Shown here in pieces: positions 45,979-58,018 of a stretch of 64,000 nt of DNA. The position numbers and the translations under genes are program-made. Position 1 is the stretch's first letter. Each line of letters opens with the position of its first letter. The DNA is from Portulaca oleracea (lineage: Eukaryota > Streptophyta > Magnoliopsida > Caryophyllales > Portulacaceae). Location of the stretch: positions 20,336,679-20,400,678 of the forward strand of contig CM055893.1 of assembly GCA_029582165.1 (NCBI GenBank), written 5' to 3'. The notes under the pieces were generated by a model. That model saw only the letters and a program-made list of their open reading frames with translations. It made no database searches and was not told where the DNA came from.

Positions 45979-48290
45979 ATGGAGTTGTTACATGTTTTCC
46001 ATGGAGGTAAATTTGATAGTGAGGGATATCTAAGATATGTTGAATGTGAAATGTCTGAGGTTGATATAGACCTCGATTACCTTACTGTGGATGAGATGAT
46101 TGAGACTATGGAGTAGTTGGGATATACAGAAGATAGGATTTAAAAAATTTATTTCGGAAAATCAGGGGTGGCCATTTGAGGAGGATTCAGTCCCTTGGAT
46201 GGAGATAAAGAAGTTAGGGAGTTGATTCCCTTAGTGAATGCATGTGATTTTGTTAGGGTGTTTGTTGAGCATGGTATTAATAATTTAGTGGATGCTAATA
46301 CCATTACTTGTGGAGGGAGGGGAGGGAGGTGATCAAGGGGAGGGAGGTGATGAAGATGGGGATGATCCATATGACCTTGAATACTTTCAGGAGGATGAAT
46401 GTGAGGAGGATGATGGTGACAGTAATGATGACAATAAGTCTCACGTAGATGATGAAGAGGTTGTGCCATTGAGGAAGAAGAAGAAGTTGAAGGAAGCTAT
46501 TGAGAGTGAGAAGAGATTGTTGAAGGAGGAAAATCAAAACTGCACGAGAGGAAGGAGAAGTTGATGAGTGCCAAGTGGATGAGAATTACCATGATTCTGA
46601 TTGTCCAAGCAGTCCAGAGAGTGGGGATAAGGAAGGTGAAGGTAAAAAAAAAGGTATAGGAGGAAGAAGAAGATGCAATATCCTAGGTACAACCCAAAAA
46701 ATCCTCGAGTACTTTTATGTGGCATGACCTTACTTAAGAAGAAGGATGTGGTGAAAGTTATGACTGAATATAGGATATTGGGTGATTATAACTTGAGGGT
46801 AATGAAGAGTGACAAAGGTAGGTACACATTTATTGAAAGTTGGGGGTTGCCAATGGAGGATGTACTCTTCACAAGTTGGGAAGGAAATGACATTTCAAAT
46901 CAAGACACTTGACAAAGAACACACATGTATTCCCTATAGTATGCAAGCTGGTCATAGGAACATGAGTGTCAAGTGGTTGGGTGAGCATTATAGGGAGATG
47001 TTTAGGATTAATCCATCTTTGAGGGTAAGAGACTTACAAGAGATGGTTAAGGCGGATTTAAATTATAGAGCTACATTGTCAATGTGTGCAAGGGCTAATA
47101 GGAAAGCATTAGCCTCTATCATTGGTGATTACAAGGATCAATTTGCACAACTTAGGGACTATCTGTAAAACTCCATAAGAAGAATCCAGGGACATCAATC
47201 TAGCTAAAGGCAACCCCTTCTCAAATGGAGAACATGTGTTCAAGTTTGTGTCCATCTGTTCTGGGGCATTAAAGAAAAGACTGGTTGAGGGCTGTAGGAA
47301 AATAATTAGCCTGGATGCATGATTTTTAAAGGGTCCTTGGGATGGACATATTTTTGTGGTTGTTGGAAGGGATGGTAGCAACCAAATGTATCCAATTGCA
47401 TGGGAAGTGGCAAAGGATGAAACTTAAGAGGTGTGCGAGTGATTTATAGAGTAGTTGGCAATAGACTCTAATATCTGACTAGCAGAAGGTACGTTCCTTT
47501 GTTTTCATCTTAGTTTTGTTTGTTGGTGAAAAATTCTTGTCATCTAACTGTAATACCATAATTCACAATGTGTACGGATTGATTGATGTTGTCAAGAAGT
47601 ACTTTCCTCATGTTGAGCACAGGATGTGTGCAAGGCATGTATATGCCAATTTGAGGAAGAAACTCAGGGGTGATCTGTACAAGAAGTTATTTTGGAACAT
47701 TACAAAATCAACAACAGAACCCCACATGAAGAAGTATGAAGCAAAATTGAAGAGTTTTAACCCGAAAGCTTAGGAGACCTTGGAGAAGAAGGGGCTACAA
47801 CACTTTTGTAGGCTTACTTCAAGTTTCATACAAAGTGTGACTCAATGGACAACAATATGGCAGAGACATTCAATTCCTTCATCATGGATGCAAGGTATTT
47901 ACCCATTGTATCTTTGCTTAGATGTGTGTTCAAGTTGGTAATGAAAAGAATTGGTGAAAAGAATAATGGGTGGGCTTCAAACCTTCAAACTCCTATGGCT
48001 CTTACAATTAGGAAGAAATTATATGACAAAATTGATGGTTCTAGGCATTGGGAGGTTACAAGGGCAGCCAATGGCTTGTATAGTGTAACTAATGGTTATG
48101 GAAAGGAATATTTTGTTAACTTACAAGCCAATCTTGTTCTTGTAACTCTTGAGAACTAAGTGGTTACCGATGGACATTACCCTACTCCTATGAAGAAGAA
48201 CAGTGCAGGTCAAGATGTCCCAAAGAAAAAGTTTTGAAATGAAAAATAAAGAGCTGGAGCTATTAAAAAAATACACGTGCCCTAAACTTG
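45979..48290 (+). pseudogene. MuDR-like (MULE) transposase, decayed
   Basis: Order of domains on the plus strand: an N-terminal segment (FHGGKFDSEGYLRYV, TVDEMIETME) typical of MuDR proteins; an acidic D/E-rich stretch (46330-46460); the DNA-binding domain (FQIKTLDKEHTC, VKWLGEHYREMFRINPSL, SIIGDYKDQFAQLRDYL); a damaged catalytic core (FLKGPWDGHIFV... NQMYPIAWEVAKDET equivalent across stops near 47300-47420); then FPHVEHRMCARHVYANLRKK and DNNMAETFNSFIMDARYLPI. The SWIM finger survives only as CSC in another frame near 48135. Stops at 46113 onward and several frameshifts make it inactive. Confidence 0.88.
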
Positions 48291-48369
48291 ATCTATTGCA
48301 GTTTAAATTCAAATGATTTTGAACGTGTATTTAGATGTGAAACTGCGAAATAGGTTTGAGATTACTTGA

Positions 48370-49440
48370 TAACCTCATATGAAGGCACAAGTCAAGTCAA
48401 AGACACCAAAGTGATATCCTTGTGCAAAAGTATGAGGCCTTCAGAATGGAAGAAAATGAGACTATTGAAGAGATGTTCAAAAGATTCAGCAGCATCACCA
48501 ACCACCTCATAATTAGTGGGAAAAACCTACTCAAATGAGGAACAAGTTAGCAAGGTCCTCAGATGTTTGCCTATAAGAAAATGGGGTCCAAAAGTCACAG
48601 CCATTGAATCTGATAGTCAATTTGAGAACAATGAGGAAGACATAATGGCGATGTTAGCAAAAGGGTTCAGAAGACTATATATACAAGAGAAACCCAACCT
48701 TTCGAGGATACATCAAGGATATCCAAAACAAAAAGCAAAACCTAAAAGGTAAATCCTTAATGAAAGATGAATCTTACCCATTTACCTGTTACAACTGTGG
48801 CAGCTCATAACACATTGTGAAATATTGTCCTCACGCCAGAAGAAACAAGGACAAAAGAAATACTAGGCCCAAACGACAACATCACAAAGCAATGCTCGCC
48901 ACTCGGAGCGACAATGACTCCAATGAAGGGAACAGTGAAGTAGAAGAGATTGTAAATGTCTGCCTGATGGCACACTCCAATGAGGACCAGGATCCAACTT
49001 CATCTCATGATTAGGTAAACTTAGATGAGCTCCTTACTTTTCCTTCTTCGTACCTTACTCACAAATTATTTCATCTCTTCAAATATTCTAGATCCTTAAT
49101 AGAAAGAGTCAAGCATCTCACAAAACATGTCAATCATCTGAATGAAACCATGAAGAGCTTGAACACCAGAAATGACATCCTAGCAACTGAAAATATTAGA
49201 CCATCCATAGAGGTCAAAGACTGCTATAAGGACATCACTCAATCATCCAATGAGGCAGTCACAAATTCTCATCCATACCAGAGAAAACCCATCCTTCCCA
49301 CACCTATACATCACCTCTCAAAATCTATCGGCCCAAAAGTCCTCCCTTTCATACCAACAAAGGACCTCTCCTTCCTACACCAAATATTCCGCCTCTTAGA
49401 GAACACTATCATAGAGGTCCTCCAACAAAAAATAAAATAA
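48370..49440 (+). pseudogene. SIRE-like copia Gag relic, plus strand
   Basis: Recognisable in order: VQKYEAFRMEENETIEEMFK, a frameshift, YSNEEQVSKVLRCLPIRKW, EDIMAMLAKGFRRLY, then a CCHC knuckle whose Gly codon is a stop (CYNCGSS-stop-HIVKYC), KAMLATRSDND and IVNVCLMAHS. A Pro/His-rich frame follows to 49440. The 5' LTR and Gag N-terminus are missing. Sequence is related to, but distinct from, the Gag at 26204-28486. Confidence 0.82.
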
Positions 49441-50217
49441 GGACCTTACCAACTCCCCTGTCTAAAGGAGCTAGACCTCCGTGCATTACTAAAATTTGGG
49501 TCCTAAAGACCTCACTACAACGATCTCATCCTTGGTCAGAGACCAAGAAAGGTAGAGTGTCCTCTGCTGCAGGTATGCCTCAGACACATTACCAGAGATC
49601 CAACCAAGTTCTGCAAACTAAAAATCAACAAAATTGGAAGAGTGACCTTTGGAGACAAAAGCCAAGACAAGATCCCAAGGTCACGAAACAACGCCACATG
49701 CACTGTCCGAGGGGCAGCCTTCTATCATGAGGACCTCAACCTTTTCACAAGCTATCAAATTGAGGGGGAGTGTTATCATCCCTCCTCCCTTCATGCGGTC
49801 CCTCTCCTCCTCCCAGGTACATTAATTCACTGCCTGTCTAGACCTCTGATGTCTTCATCAGCATGTCCTCTCAAGCACCTCACAATTTAAATTGGGCCCG
49901 GTCAAGTCGACTTACTACCTCTCCTATAGGTAACTCAGATTCTTGCCTTTTATTTTTATCTCTCCTTTCCTTCCCTTTCTCTTCCCTCTCTTTATTTTTG
50001 CCAAACGTTTTAGTGCTTGCACTCTCCTAGTTCCTCTTGGTCTGAAGACAAAAAGGGTGAGAAATTCTTCCATGGCATGTACCCACTCTTAAGTATTTTG
50101 CTCACGCTTGTTGTGACTTATGAGCTGCTCTATTGTATGTCCTATATATATATATATATGCTACTACTTGTATATATTCCATGCATGCAATTTTGTCTTT
50201 CAAATAAGAAGGGGAAG
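49441..50217 (+). other. Decayed 3' interior of the copia relic with two polypurine tracts
   Basis: Protease-like VTFGDKSQDKI appears at 49643, then unassigned frames; RT and integrase are absent, so a large deletion is inferred. GACAAAAAGGGTGAGAA at 50046 and AAGAAGGGGAAGAT at 50204 are polypurine-like tracts about 158 bp apart, the same double arrangement as at 29053/29226. Confidence 0.6.
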
Positions 50218-50966
50218 ATTGTAGAAACAATACAGATCATCAATGCCCTCCACAATGCCAAAGCCGAGGACCTCCAACATGCCTAGAAGATTTTGTTTGA
50301 AAGGACAAATATGAGAAGTCTTCGATATCTTCAAGATTATCATTATAATATCCTCCAAGATATTATAGACTAATCCTGATATGTATCTTTGTAGAATATG
50401 ATTTGATAACAACATTCGAAGCTTCTAAAAGAGCAAAGATACAAGATCAAAGCAAATATGAAAATGATCAAGAAATAAGGAAACAGAAAAAGAGCTGTTG
50501 AATTGAAGCATCAAAGAACTATATAAGGATCAACCATCTCTCCTATAAAGCATCGATTCTAAGCAAGAGAAAATCGAGTGTAGGAATTTTGTGATAGAAA
50601 ATTCTGAGTGTAGCCACTTGTGTTTGAGTGCTGAGTTGTGTAACCAGAAAGAGAGTTCTGGTGAGGCCCTCAAGGGTGTGAAGCTAAAGTGAGAAGAGTG
50701 TTCTTTTTTTAGTGAGTTTGAATCTTCCTAGCCTCATTTGTGAGGTCCCTTAGCATAAACTAATTCTGAGTTTCTGTTCTTGTAAGCAATTGTTGAGGAC
50801 ATCACTGTCCTGAGAATTGTCGAGTTGTGATCCCCTCTACTATTTCCTGTACCTCAAATTAATCAAATAAACAAGTATTATTCAGTTTATTAGTGTTATT
50901 AACGTCCTTGAGTTTATAAAGTGTAGGAATTTTTACTGAACTCTATTCACCCCCACTAGGTTATTT
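50218..50966 (+). repeat. Copia relic 3' LTR
   Basis: Starts TGTAGAAACAATAC after the polypurine tract and ends CCCACTAGGTTATTTCA, comparable with the LTR end at 37767. About 749 bp. ACTATATAAGG at 50518 is a likely TATA box. The partner LTR is absent. Confidence 0.65.
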
Positions 50967-51751
50967 CAAATAGTATTAATAATTAGTATATAATGAGCTT
51001 AGAAAACCATCGAAGGTCATTACTTGTTTACAGTGTATATATATAAACATAAATATTGCTAAAGAGAAAATGTAATCAAATCAAATTACAAACACAAATA
51101 TTGACTTGTGAATAGATTAACAATATCTACATGTAAGCCTCATTTATAATTCACATGGCCTTGATTATCTACATTGCCTAGCATATAATGATATGCTCAT
51201 ATTGGCAATTTTAACTATATTACCAATTAAGACTATTGTGACATTTATCTTCATATATTATATCTTCATCAAAAGAAATTCATTATCGCAATAAAATCAC
51301 GAAAAGTTAGCACAATACATTATTTTCAACTAAATCGTGTTTATATTATACTTGCATTCTTATCTCTTTTACCACACCTCATAATTCTATGTAAACCCAC
51401 AATTACATAATTAATTTCTGTAAAATTTCAAATGATTAACATAAATTATCAATAATATTACTTAATAGGTAGTTGAGAATGAAAGACATTAGTATTGTCT
51501 AATTAGGAGTACTAAAAATTTAAGTACAATTTGATTATACTATAAGAAAATTTACTCGTCTAGAAATATAATTAAGTTTACTATAAATAAATATAACTCA
51601 ATTAAGTTTAACAAATGATCTTACAATTTATGAAATAGTAAACTGCTCAACAATAATGAATATAAAGGATATATGAAAGGCACTTGAAATAAAATAAATA
51701 CAAAAGAGCTAAGAAAATAGATTCAAGTTAGACTTATAAACATGGTTTGAA

Positions 51752-51802
<51 letters not shown>

Positions 51803-51889
51803 CATAATAATATCACGAAAATATGATATCATAAAAGTAATTTAAAAAATGATAGGGAATAAATTTCAATGAGTCTAAAATCGTCTTCC
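50967..51889. other. AT-rich intergenic DNA with AAT microsatellite
   Basis: No coding. An (AAT)n run of about 17 units lies at 51752-51802. Confidence 0.7.
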
Positions 51890-53069
51890 TTAACCGCCTA
51901 GCGAGGGTTCACCTAGACTAGGGTTTCCAAGGGTAGAGGCCACCATCGCTGCCCGTGGGAGTGGCGGCCAGTAATAGAACTCGTCAGAAGGCGTGGTTCT
52001 AATTACGCAATACAGAATGGATTCACCACTAATCCAGCGTTAGAAGGATCTAAGGTCGACAAAGGTGGAGGAAAAAGTGATAGACTGCTCCAACACGGAT
52101 GTAGAGAATTTTGATGAAAGGGAAGCCTTAGCATTGGTGGGGCGAGTGTTCACAGATAAACCGTACAGAATTTCGGGTCTTTTCGCCTTTTTGCGGCAAG
52201 CGTGGAAAGTCAAGAAGAATTTTGGAATTAGGGAATTGGGAGACAACCTTTTTGTCTTCCAATTCTTTACAAGGGAGGACAAAACGAGGGTACTAGAGGG
52301 GGGGCCCATGGGTGTTTCACAAACAACTCGTCCTCCTAAAAGATATACAGAGCAATTTGACTCCATTGGAAATTCAATTCACACATGCGATCTTTTGGGT
52401 CAGGGGATACGATATCCCTTTTAGCAAGGTGTCAAAGGATACAACGATGGCGCTGATAGGAAATTTCGGTGGATTGCTGGAATACTGAGAAGACGATGAC
52501 CTTGGCTGGAGCTGGTATGTATCTTTATGAGTCAAAGTGAACGTGGGAGACCCCTTGAGGAGAGGGGCATTTGTGTCTTTCGGCGAAATGGGAGCCATAT
52601 GGGCTCCCTTCAAATACGAGAAGTTGCCAAACTTCTGCTATAAGTGTGGGAGGTTAGGGCATGTGGAAGATGGGTGCAACATTAATGAGGAAGAAGATGC
52701 AAAAGGGCAATACGGCGAATGGCTGAGAGCCTCTCCAGCAAGGTACAATCGAGGACTGCGAAAATCGGGTTTTAGAAAGGATGGTAAGGGGAGGGAAAAT
52801 GCGCACGAGGAGGGGGAGATAGGGAGAACAAGAACGGACACAGGGACGGAACGGAGAACGGTGACTGCAAGAAGGTTTTTGCGGGATATCCTTGAGGCAA
52901 CAAACTCAATGATTCATCCATCTTGGAAAAGGATAAGAGAGAACAAGAAGAGGTCTCCTCGGGGAGGGACAGTCTGAGAGGAGAAAATATCCGTAGGGCC
53001 CGCGGCTCGGAGGGCACGGTCCCCCACGAAGTGTTGAAATTGACGTAGGGTGGCTTATGTTTCCTCGGG
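51890..53069 (+). pseudogene. L1-type LINE ORF1 relic (DUF4283 and CCHC)
   Basis: Frame 52065-52424 has EALALVGRVFTDKPYRISGL, KKNFGIRELGDNLFVFQFF and KTRVLEGGPMG, the DUF4283 domain of plant L1 ORF1. After frameshifts, 52537-52977 has the knuckle CYKCGRLGHVEDGC and a basic tail. ORF1 binds LINE RNA. Sequence at 51890-52060 looks like the 5' leader. There is no ORF2: the relic ends at the LTR starting at 53070, which probably inserted into it. Confidence 0.82.
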
Positions 53070-54555
53070 TGCATTTTTAATTACTTTATGCACGAAATAA
53101 ATATTTTAACTTGTCATTTCATGTAATTCACGCCTAAAATATGTTTAATCCTTGATCTCAAAATTACAATGGACCATATTCGTCCGGAAATGGACCGAGA
53201 CCTCGGGAACACAAAATCCTGGTGGATTTCTTAGGTCAACCAAGGTTTAGCCCATCTCGAATGAGAATATTGGTCACAGGAGGTTGAGATAACATTAGAA
53301 ACACACATACGGGCCTAAAATCCGCCAGGATTTTCAACTTGTACGAAAAGTTGGTCTGTTGTCCACAACCTGCAACATTTTGCAACCTAAATGGAAATCT
53401 GACTTGACCCACTAGCCAGAAATCCGCGAGGATTTCTGAGCGGTGCACTGAGTTGATTCACCATTCACGTCAAGGGCCACAGAAAATTTTGAGACACGGG
53501 TCAATCATACAAGGTCATTAACATGCATGAAATGAAGCACATGGAGTCGCTAGTTAGTTTCAAAAAAAAAACTAACAAAAATAGATAAAAAAGAAACTCC
53601 ACACTACAAACTGAAGAAAAAAAAGGTTCGGGAGTAAAGGTACAGGTGTAGGAGGGATGCTCTTACACCGCCTGTAAAATGGCCTTTACTCCATCGGGAT
53701 TTAGTTTTAGAAAAGAGAAAAGAAAATTAAAAAAAAACACACAAAATTGTCACCAAATTTCAAAATTAAAACATGCAAAAAGTCATGAATTAAACAAACA
53801 TCTAAAGAAAGAAAAAAACACAAAAGTTACAGCGGGCGGGGGAAGAGGGCTACATGGTTGCAAATCAGAGAAAACCCAACAAAATAGAAGGAAAAAAGTA
53901 TACCAAATCCTGGCGAATCCGCGAGGATTTCTTTGGTCAAACTCAAATTTCTCAATGTATGACGCAAATATGGGCAGTGGCGCTCTTCCAAAATCCGCGA
54001 GATATCTTTGTAAAAAAAAAAATGTGTTTGTAGATTCACTTTTGTGTTGATAATTTCCAAAAACGCACCTACACCCAACTTTCCGAACACCCAAATGTTT
54101 GCTGATAACTCCCATTTATAAGCCTCTTCTATGGAGGTTATCTGCAGAATACACTTCCCCTCACCTTGCAACAATCCGTAAGGAGTTACCGAATGGGGAG
54201 AGTGGGGAGGAGCAATTCTTTGACGGAAAGAACTGCTCGGTTTGAATAGGAAATCCGCGAGAATTTCCCTCCAAACCAAAATAAGGATGACCCGCCTGAA
54301 CTTGTTTTCCCGGGCTGAAAATAAGAAATTCGCGAGGAGTTCTCTGGACTGGCCTACAAAATCCGCGCATTCTTTCTGGGCTAATCCGCCAGGAATTTTC
54401 CTGGGCTGGACTAACAAATCCACCAGGATTTTTCCTGGCCTAGAACATGAAATCCGCGAGGATCACACATGGACTGAGTTATTAAATCTGCCATATGCTT
54501 TTGTTAAAGCCACCGCTAACTGCACTGAATTGATAAAATTTTTCTCATGTCTACA
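53070..54555 (-). repeat. Probable Tat-lineage 3' LTR (element C)
   Basis: On the minus strand TGTAGACATGAG follows a polypurine tract, and the other end is AAAAATGCA. About 1486 bp. GAGTCGC and TTCGGGAGTAAAGGTACAGG blocks resemble those of LTR D at 58390 and 58465. The second LTR is not in the window, so borders are provisional. AAATCCGCGAGGATTT words occur more than ten times. ORFs inside are not credible genes. Confidence 0.55.
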
Positions 54556-56918
54556 GTTAACCCCCACTTTGACAGAGCCTGAGTAAGGCGAATGTCAAAG
54601 TAAACATCCTGAAAATGCTGATAGTTCGGAGGTAGTCCGTTGCTATTATCTAAGGATAGCTTGAATATCGTCCAAGCTAAATTATCTAAGGATAGCTTGA
54701 ATATCAGAAATTGACCGGAGGTAGTTCGATGTTGACTTGGTTGCTGGATGTCGTCCAGACTTGACTATTCAAGGGTAGCTTGAATACTGAAATTTAACCT
54801 GAGTTAGTCCGATGCTTCCTTAATTGTTGGATATCATCCAGGCTTAACGTGATCATTCACCTGAAAATAAGTAGGTTTATAAGCATACAACCAATAAAAT
54901 AAAATAAAAATAAAAATAATAAAATAAAAGTAACTAAAATAAAAATGAAAATAATAAAGTAAAAGCAAATAAAATAAAAACAAAACAAGAATAAAACAAA
55001 AAAGAAATAATGTGAGTAAAAATAAAAATAAAGATGAAGATAATAGTAGTAATAATGAGGAGAGATGAGAGTACTTCCCTTCAATGTATTTCCACCACTC
55101 ATTATCTCTGCAATTCAATCACATTTGCCTTCCATGCCACAACACTTGCATCCTCAACTTTGAGCTCTCACACTTTCAGATTTCATGCTACTTTGAGCCT
55201 CAGTTCCTTAAATTTCTATAGCAAATTCGCGAGGACCTCCATTATTGAACGTGGAGTAAGTTTCTCATCTACATCACTGGTAAGCTCTTTCTTCAAATTT
55301 TAAGATTAAAATTTTCGAAAACTTGGCAGTTTCAAGGGAAAAATCCGCGAGGAGCTTGATTGCTGTGTTTTTACTTCAACTTTTCAACCCACTTAGAAAG
55401 CCATTATAGAGAATCCGCGAGCTTCTTCATCAGGTGTGCTTCAAATTTTCAAAACTGAGAAAGCTCTATTTGATGCTTTTTGTAGCTGAAATCCGCGAGA
55501 AACTCAGTTGTATTTCCAAGAAATTCATCAGATTCACATTTTTGTGTGCAGATCTTGACTGAAATCTGCGAGGTTCCCAAATTTTCTCCACTTTGAGCAA
55601 GTTTTATATTTTCTGAATTTCAAAGATTTTAACCAAAATCCGTGGGAAGCACGTCAAATTTTGCCTGGGTTCTTCACAAATCCGCGAGAATCTGAGCAAA
55701 ATCGCAGTCGGGTATGTTTTTTTTTTATTTTTTATAGAGTCAAATTTTGAGTCTTGGCTTGTTAAACTCAGATTTTTGAAAATTTGGCAAATTTTTCAGA
55801 CAAATCCGCGAGGTGTTGAGTCGAGATTGAGCTGAAAAATGTACTGAGTTATGCTGCAATCTTCACTGATAAGCTTTTTCTTTCGCACCCTAAGTTCAAA
55901 TTTTCCAAAAATTTGACAGTCTCACAAGCAAAATCCGCGAGAACCTTGGTGTTTGAGCTGTGATTTTGCACTACCTTGTTGCGAAAATTTGACAGATTTT
56001 TAGCTGAAATCCGCGAGGAGCTACAGGTACCAAGCTGTATTTCAGTTCTGTAAGTTGTGTTTCTGCCTAGAATATTTTTTGTAGCTAAAATCCATGTGGA
56101 GTTAACTCAATTCCTGCCGAGTAACCATTAACGAGTTCTGTTTGTTTTTTGAAAACCCGACAGATCCGCGAGAAGCCCAGAAGAATCGAACTGTTGTCTT
56201 TGAAAATTCGACCGACTTGAAGCTTAGAAAATCCGTGTGGAGCTGGGTGAGTTTCATCTAACATTTACATATCTCGAATCCACTATAAACTCTGACACAT
56301 TCCTTGAAAAATTTGCTAAATTTGTGTGGATGTTATGCACCTAGATCCGCGGGGATCTAACCCCTTCTCAAGGATCGAAATTTGATTCTGGAGAATTTAA
56401 AATTAATATAATATGCCGTGTCGGAACTAGGACCTAAAGATTTACATGGTTCCAGTGCACGTGGACCAAATTTCACTTTAATAGTGTCAACTTATAGTAT
56501 TTGAGCCCAAAATGTAATATGTGTGGGGATAAAAAATCCACGAGGAATTGGATCTTTGTGGTTCTCGGGCACATGTCTAGCACTTTATCGCAATTTTGAT
56601 CCCAAATCCATGAGGATTCCCCTAGCTCGGCCCAAATGTTTCTTGGACTGTGTCTTTTTAAAACATTATGTGGGTCGGAATTTGGATCCGCGAGGATCCG
56701 CTTCCAAGTTAAATAACATTTACGATATTTAAATCAACTCAATAGAAAAGGAAATCATGTCTATAAGCCCACTCTGAAATGTGGGTTAATGAATTGGGCC
56801 AACTTATTTTCAGACTTTGCTTGAGCATTTAAGAGATCTAGGCCCAAGTTGAGTTATTACTTAGATCATACAAGTGATTACTCACGGTTTGTAATCTTGC
56901 TTATAGTATTCCGCGATC
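54556..56918 (-). other. Element C 3' region: polypurine tract, tandem repeats, word cluster
   Basis: Minus strand GTCAAAGTGGGGGTTAAC (54556-54573) is the polypurine tract. 54600-54850 holds two to three degenerate units of about 100 bp containing AAGGATAGCTTGAATATC and a GGTAGTCCG word. 54890-55070 is A-rich low complexity. 55200-56705 has about 20 copies of AAATCCGCGAG-type words spaced 40-120 bp. No gene is supported. Repeat-bearing 3' UTRs are a known trait of Tat/Ogre elements. Confidence 0.55.
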
Positions 56919-57965
56919 ATGTCTACAAAACCTGGAAAGTACAATCCAAAGAAGGCAGCATGGGCAGCAGGTATCGCCCAGACAGGCAACATGGCTAAGG
57001 AATGGGTTGGTTCCGATCAATGGAACAACAAAGTCCTTTTGTACTATCGTACCATGCACCTTTCTCAGTATGCATCCCGAATTCCAATATGTAATTTGCG
57101 TGTTTCTATTATCACACATGTGATGAGAAGCTAGACATATGGATAATTAGGCTCGACTTGACAAACTTTTAAATTGACTCTTTCTCCGCGCTTTGCTACC
57201 TTGCAGGCCGACAATGTGCAAGCCTGTGGGGCCATCAAAAAAGTAATGAAACTGCTTGACAGGTTGGAACAATTTGGCTATCCGGCCAAAGAGATAATTC
57301 AAGAAGCGGGGTTCGGTCATCTGCTTAACGCTCTACAGGCAATGCGAGAGCCCACCAGCCACTGTGCCGTACGTGCCCTAAGCGAACGCTTCTGGGACAC
57401 GACCAACACCTATCACTTCCCCCAATGTGAATTGACCATCACGCCTTTGGATTTTGCAATGATCATCGGATTATCCTTTGGTGGTGACCCTCTCCATAAC
57501 TCTAATGCCTTAAGCCACAATCAGAACTTGCAATTGGAGTTATTCGGTCCCGTGATGTTCGACGTGGACGACAATCGTAGCTTCCCACACTCCATTCTTT
57601 TTGAGGAAGTTCAAAAAGAGGAGTTTTGGGGTAATGTTTATGAGGATGCAAAAAGGCTGAGAGTGATACTTGCTCTTCATTAGCACCACGATTTTCACGG
57701 ACCGTAGAAATCGTACATATTTTCACTACATGGAGAATCTGGCAGATCTTGATAACATCAATAATCTAGCATGGGCGCCGCTCCCTACATATGCCTTTTC
57801 CGTGGTCTTCGTTCCGGAGTTCGAACCCCGAAGGTGAAAATTGACAAGGACAACACCTACCTTTTTGGATTGTGGAAAGTTATTGAGGTACATCACTGTA
57901 GGACCTCAGGAAAAGTGACCACTTTTCTCCGTGATGCGCTACTTAAACGATTTGGAGCCGACTAA
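56919..57965 (+). pseudogene. Plant mobile domain (PMD) protein, antisense to element C
   Basis: The frame 57174-57683 contains AGFGHLLNALQAM and ERFWDTTNTYHFPQCELTIT, then PLDFAMIIGLSFGGDP, the core of the plant mobile domain (PF10536). A shifted frame after 57683 continues with MENLADLDNINNLAWAPLPT, the domain's C-terminal part, so at least one frameshift or stop exists. An upstream ORF from 56919 (MSTKPGKYNPKK) may be a first exon; TTGCAG at 57201 is a plausible acceptor but phases do not join cleanly. PMD genes are carried by transposons and host genes; extra antisense ORFs are known in Tat-lineage elements. Host-gene origin cannot be excluded. Confidence 0.7.
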
Positions 57966-58018
57966 GGTTGTTAATCCATAAATAAGGATATTTTTATTTT
58001 CGAAGTTCATTTTCGGGG

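Noticed and set aside
53827..54423. 198-codon minus-strand ORF
   Set aside because: Lies in LTR C across several dyad words, has no recognisable motif; LTR reading frames of this size occur by chance.
54834..55118. Tyr/Phe/Leu-rich minus-strand ORFs
   Set aside because: Readings of an A-rich low-complexity tract; no domain.
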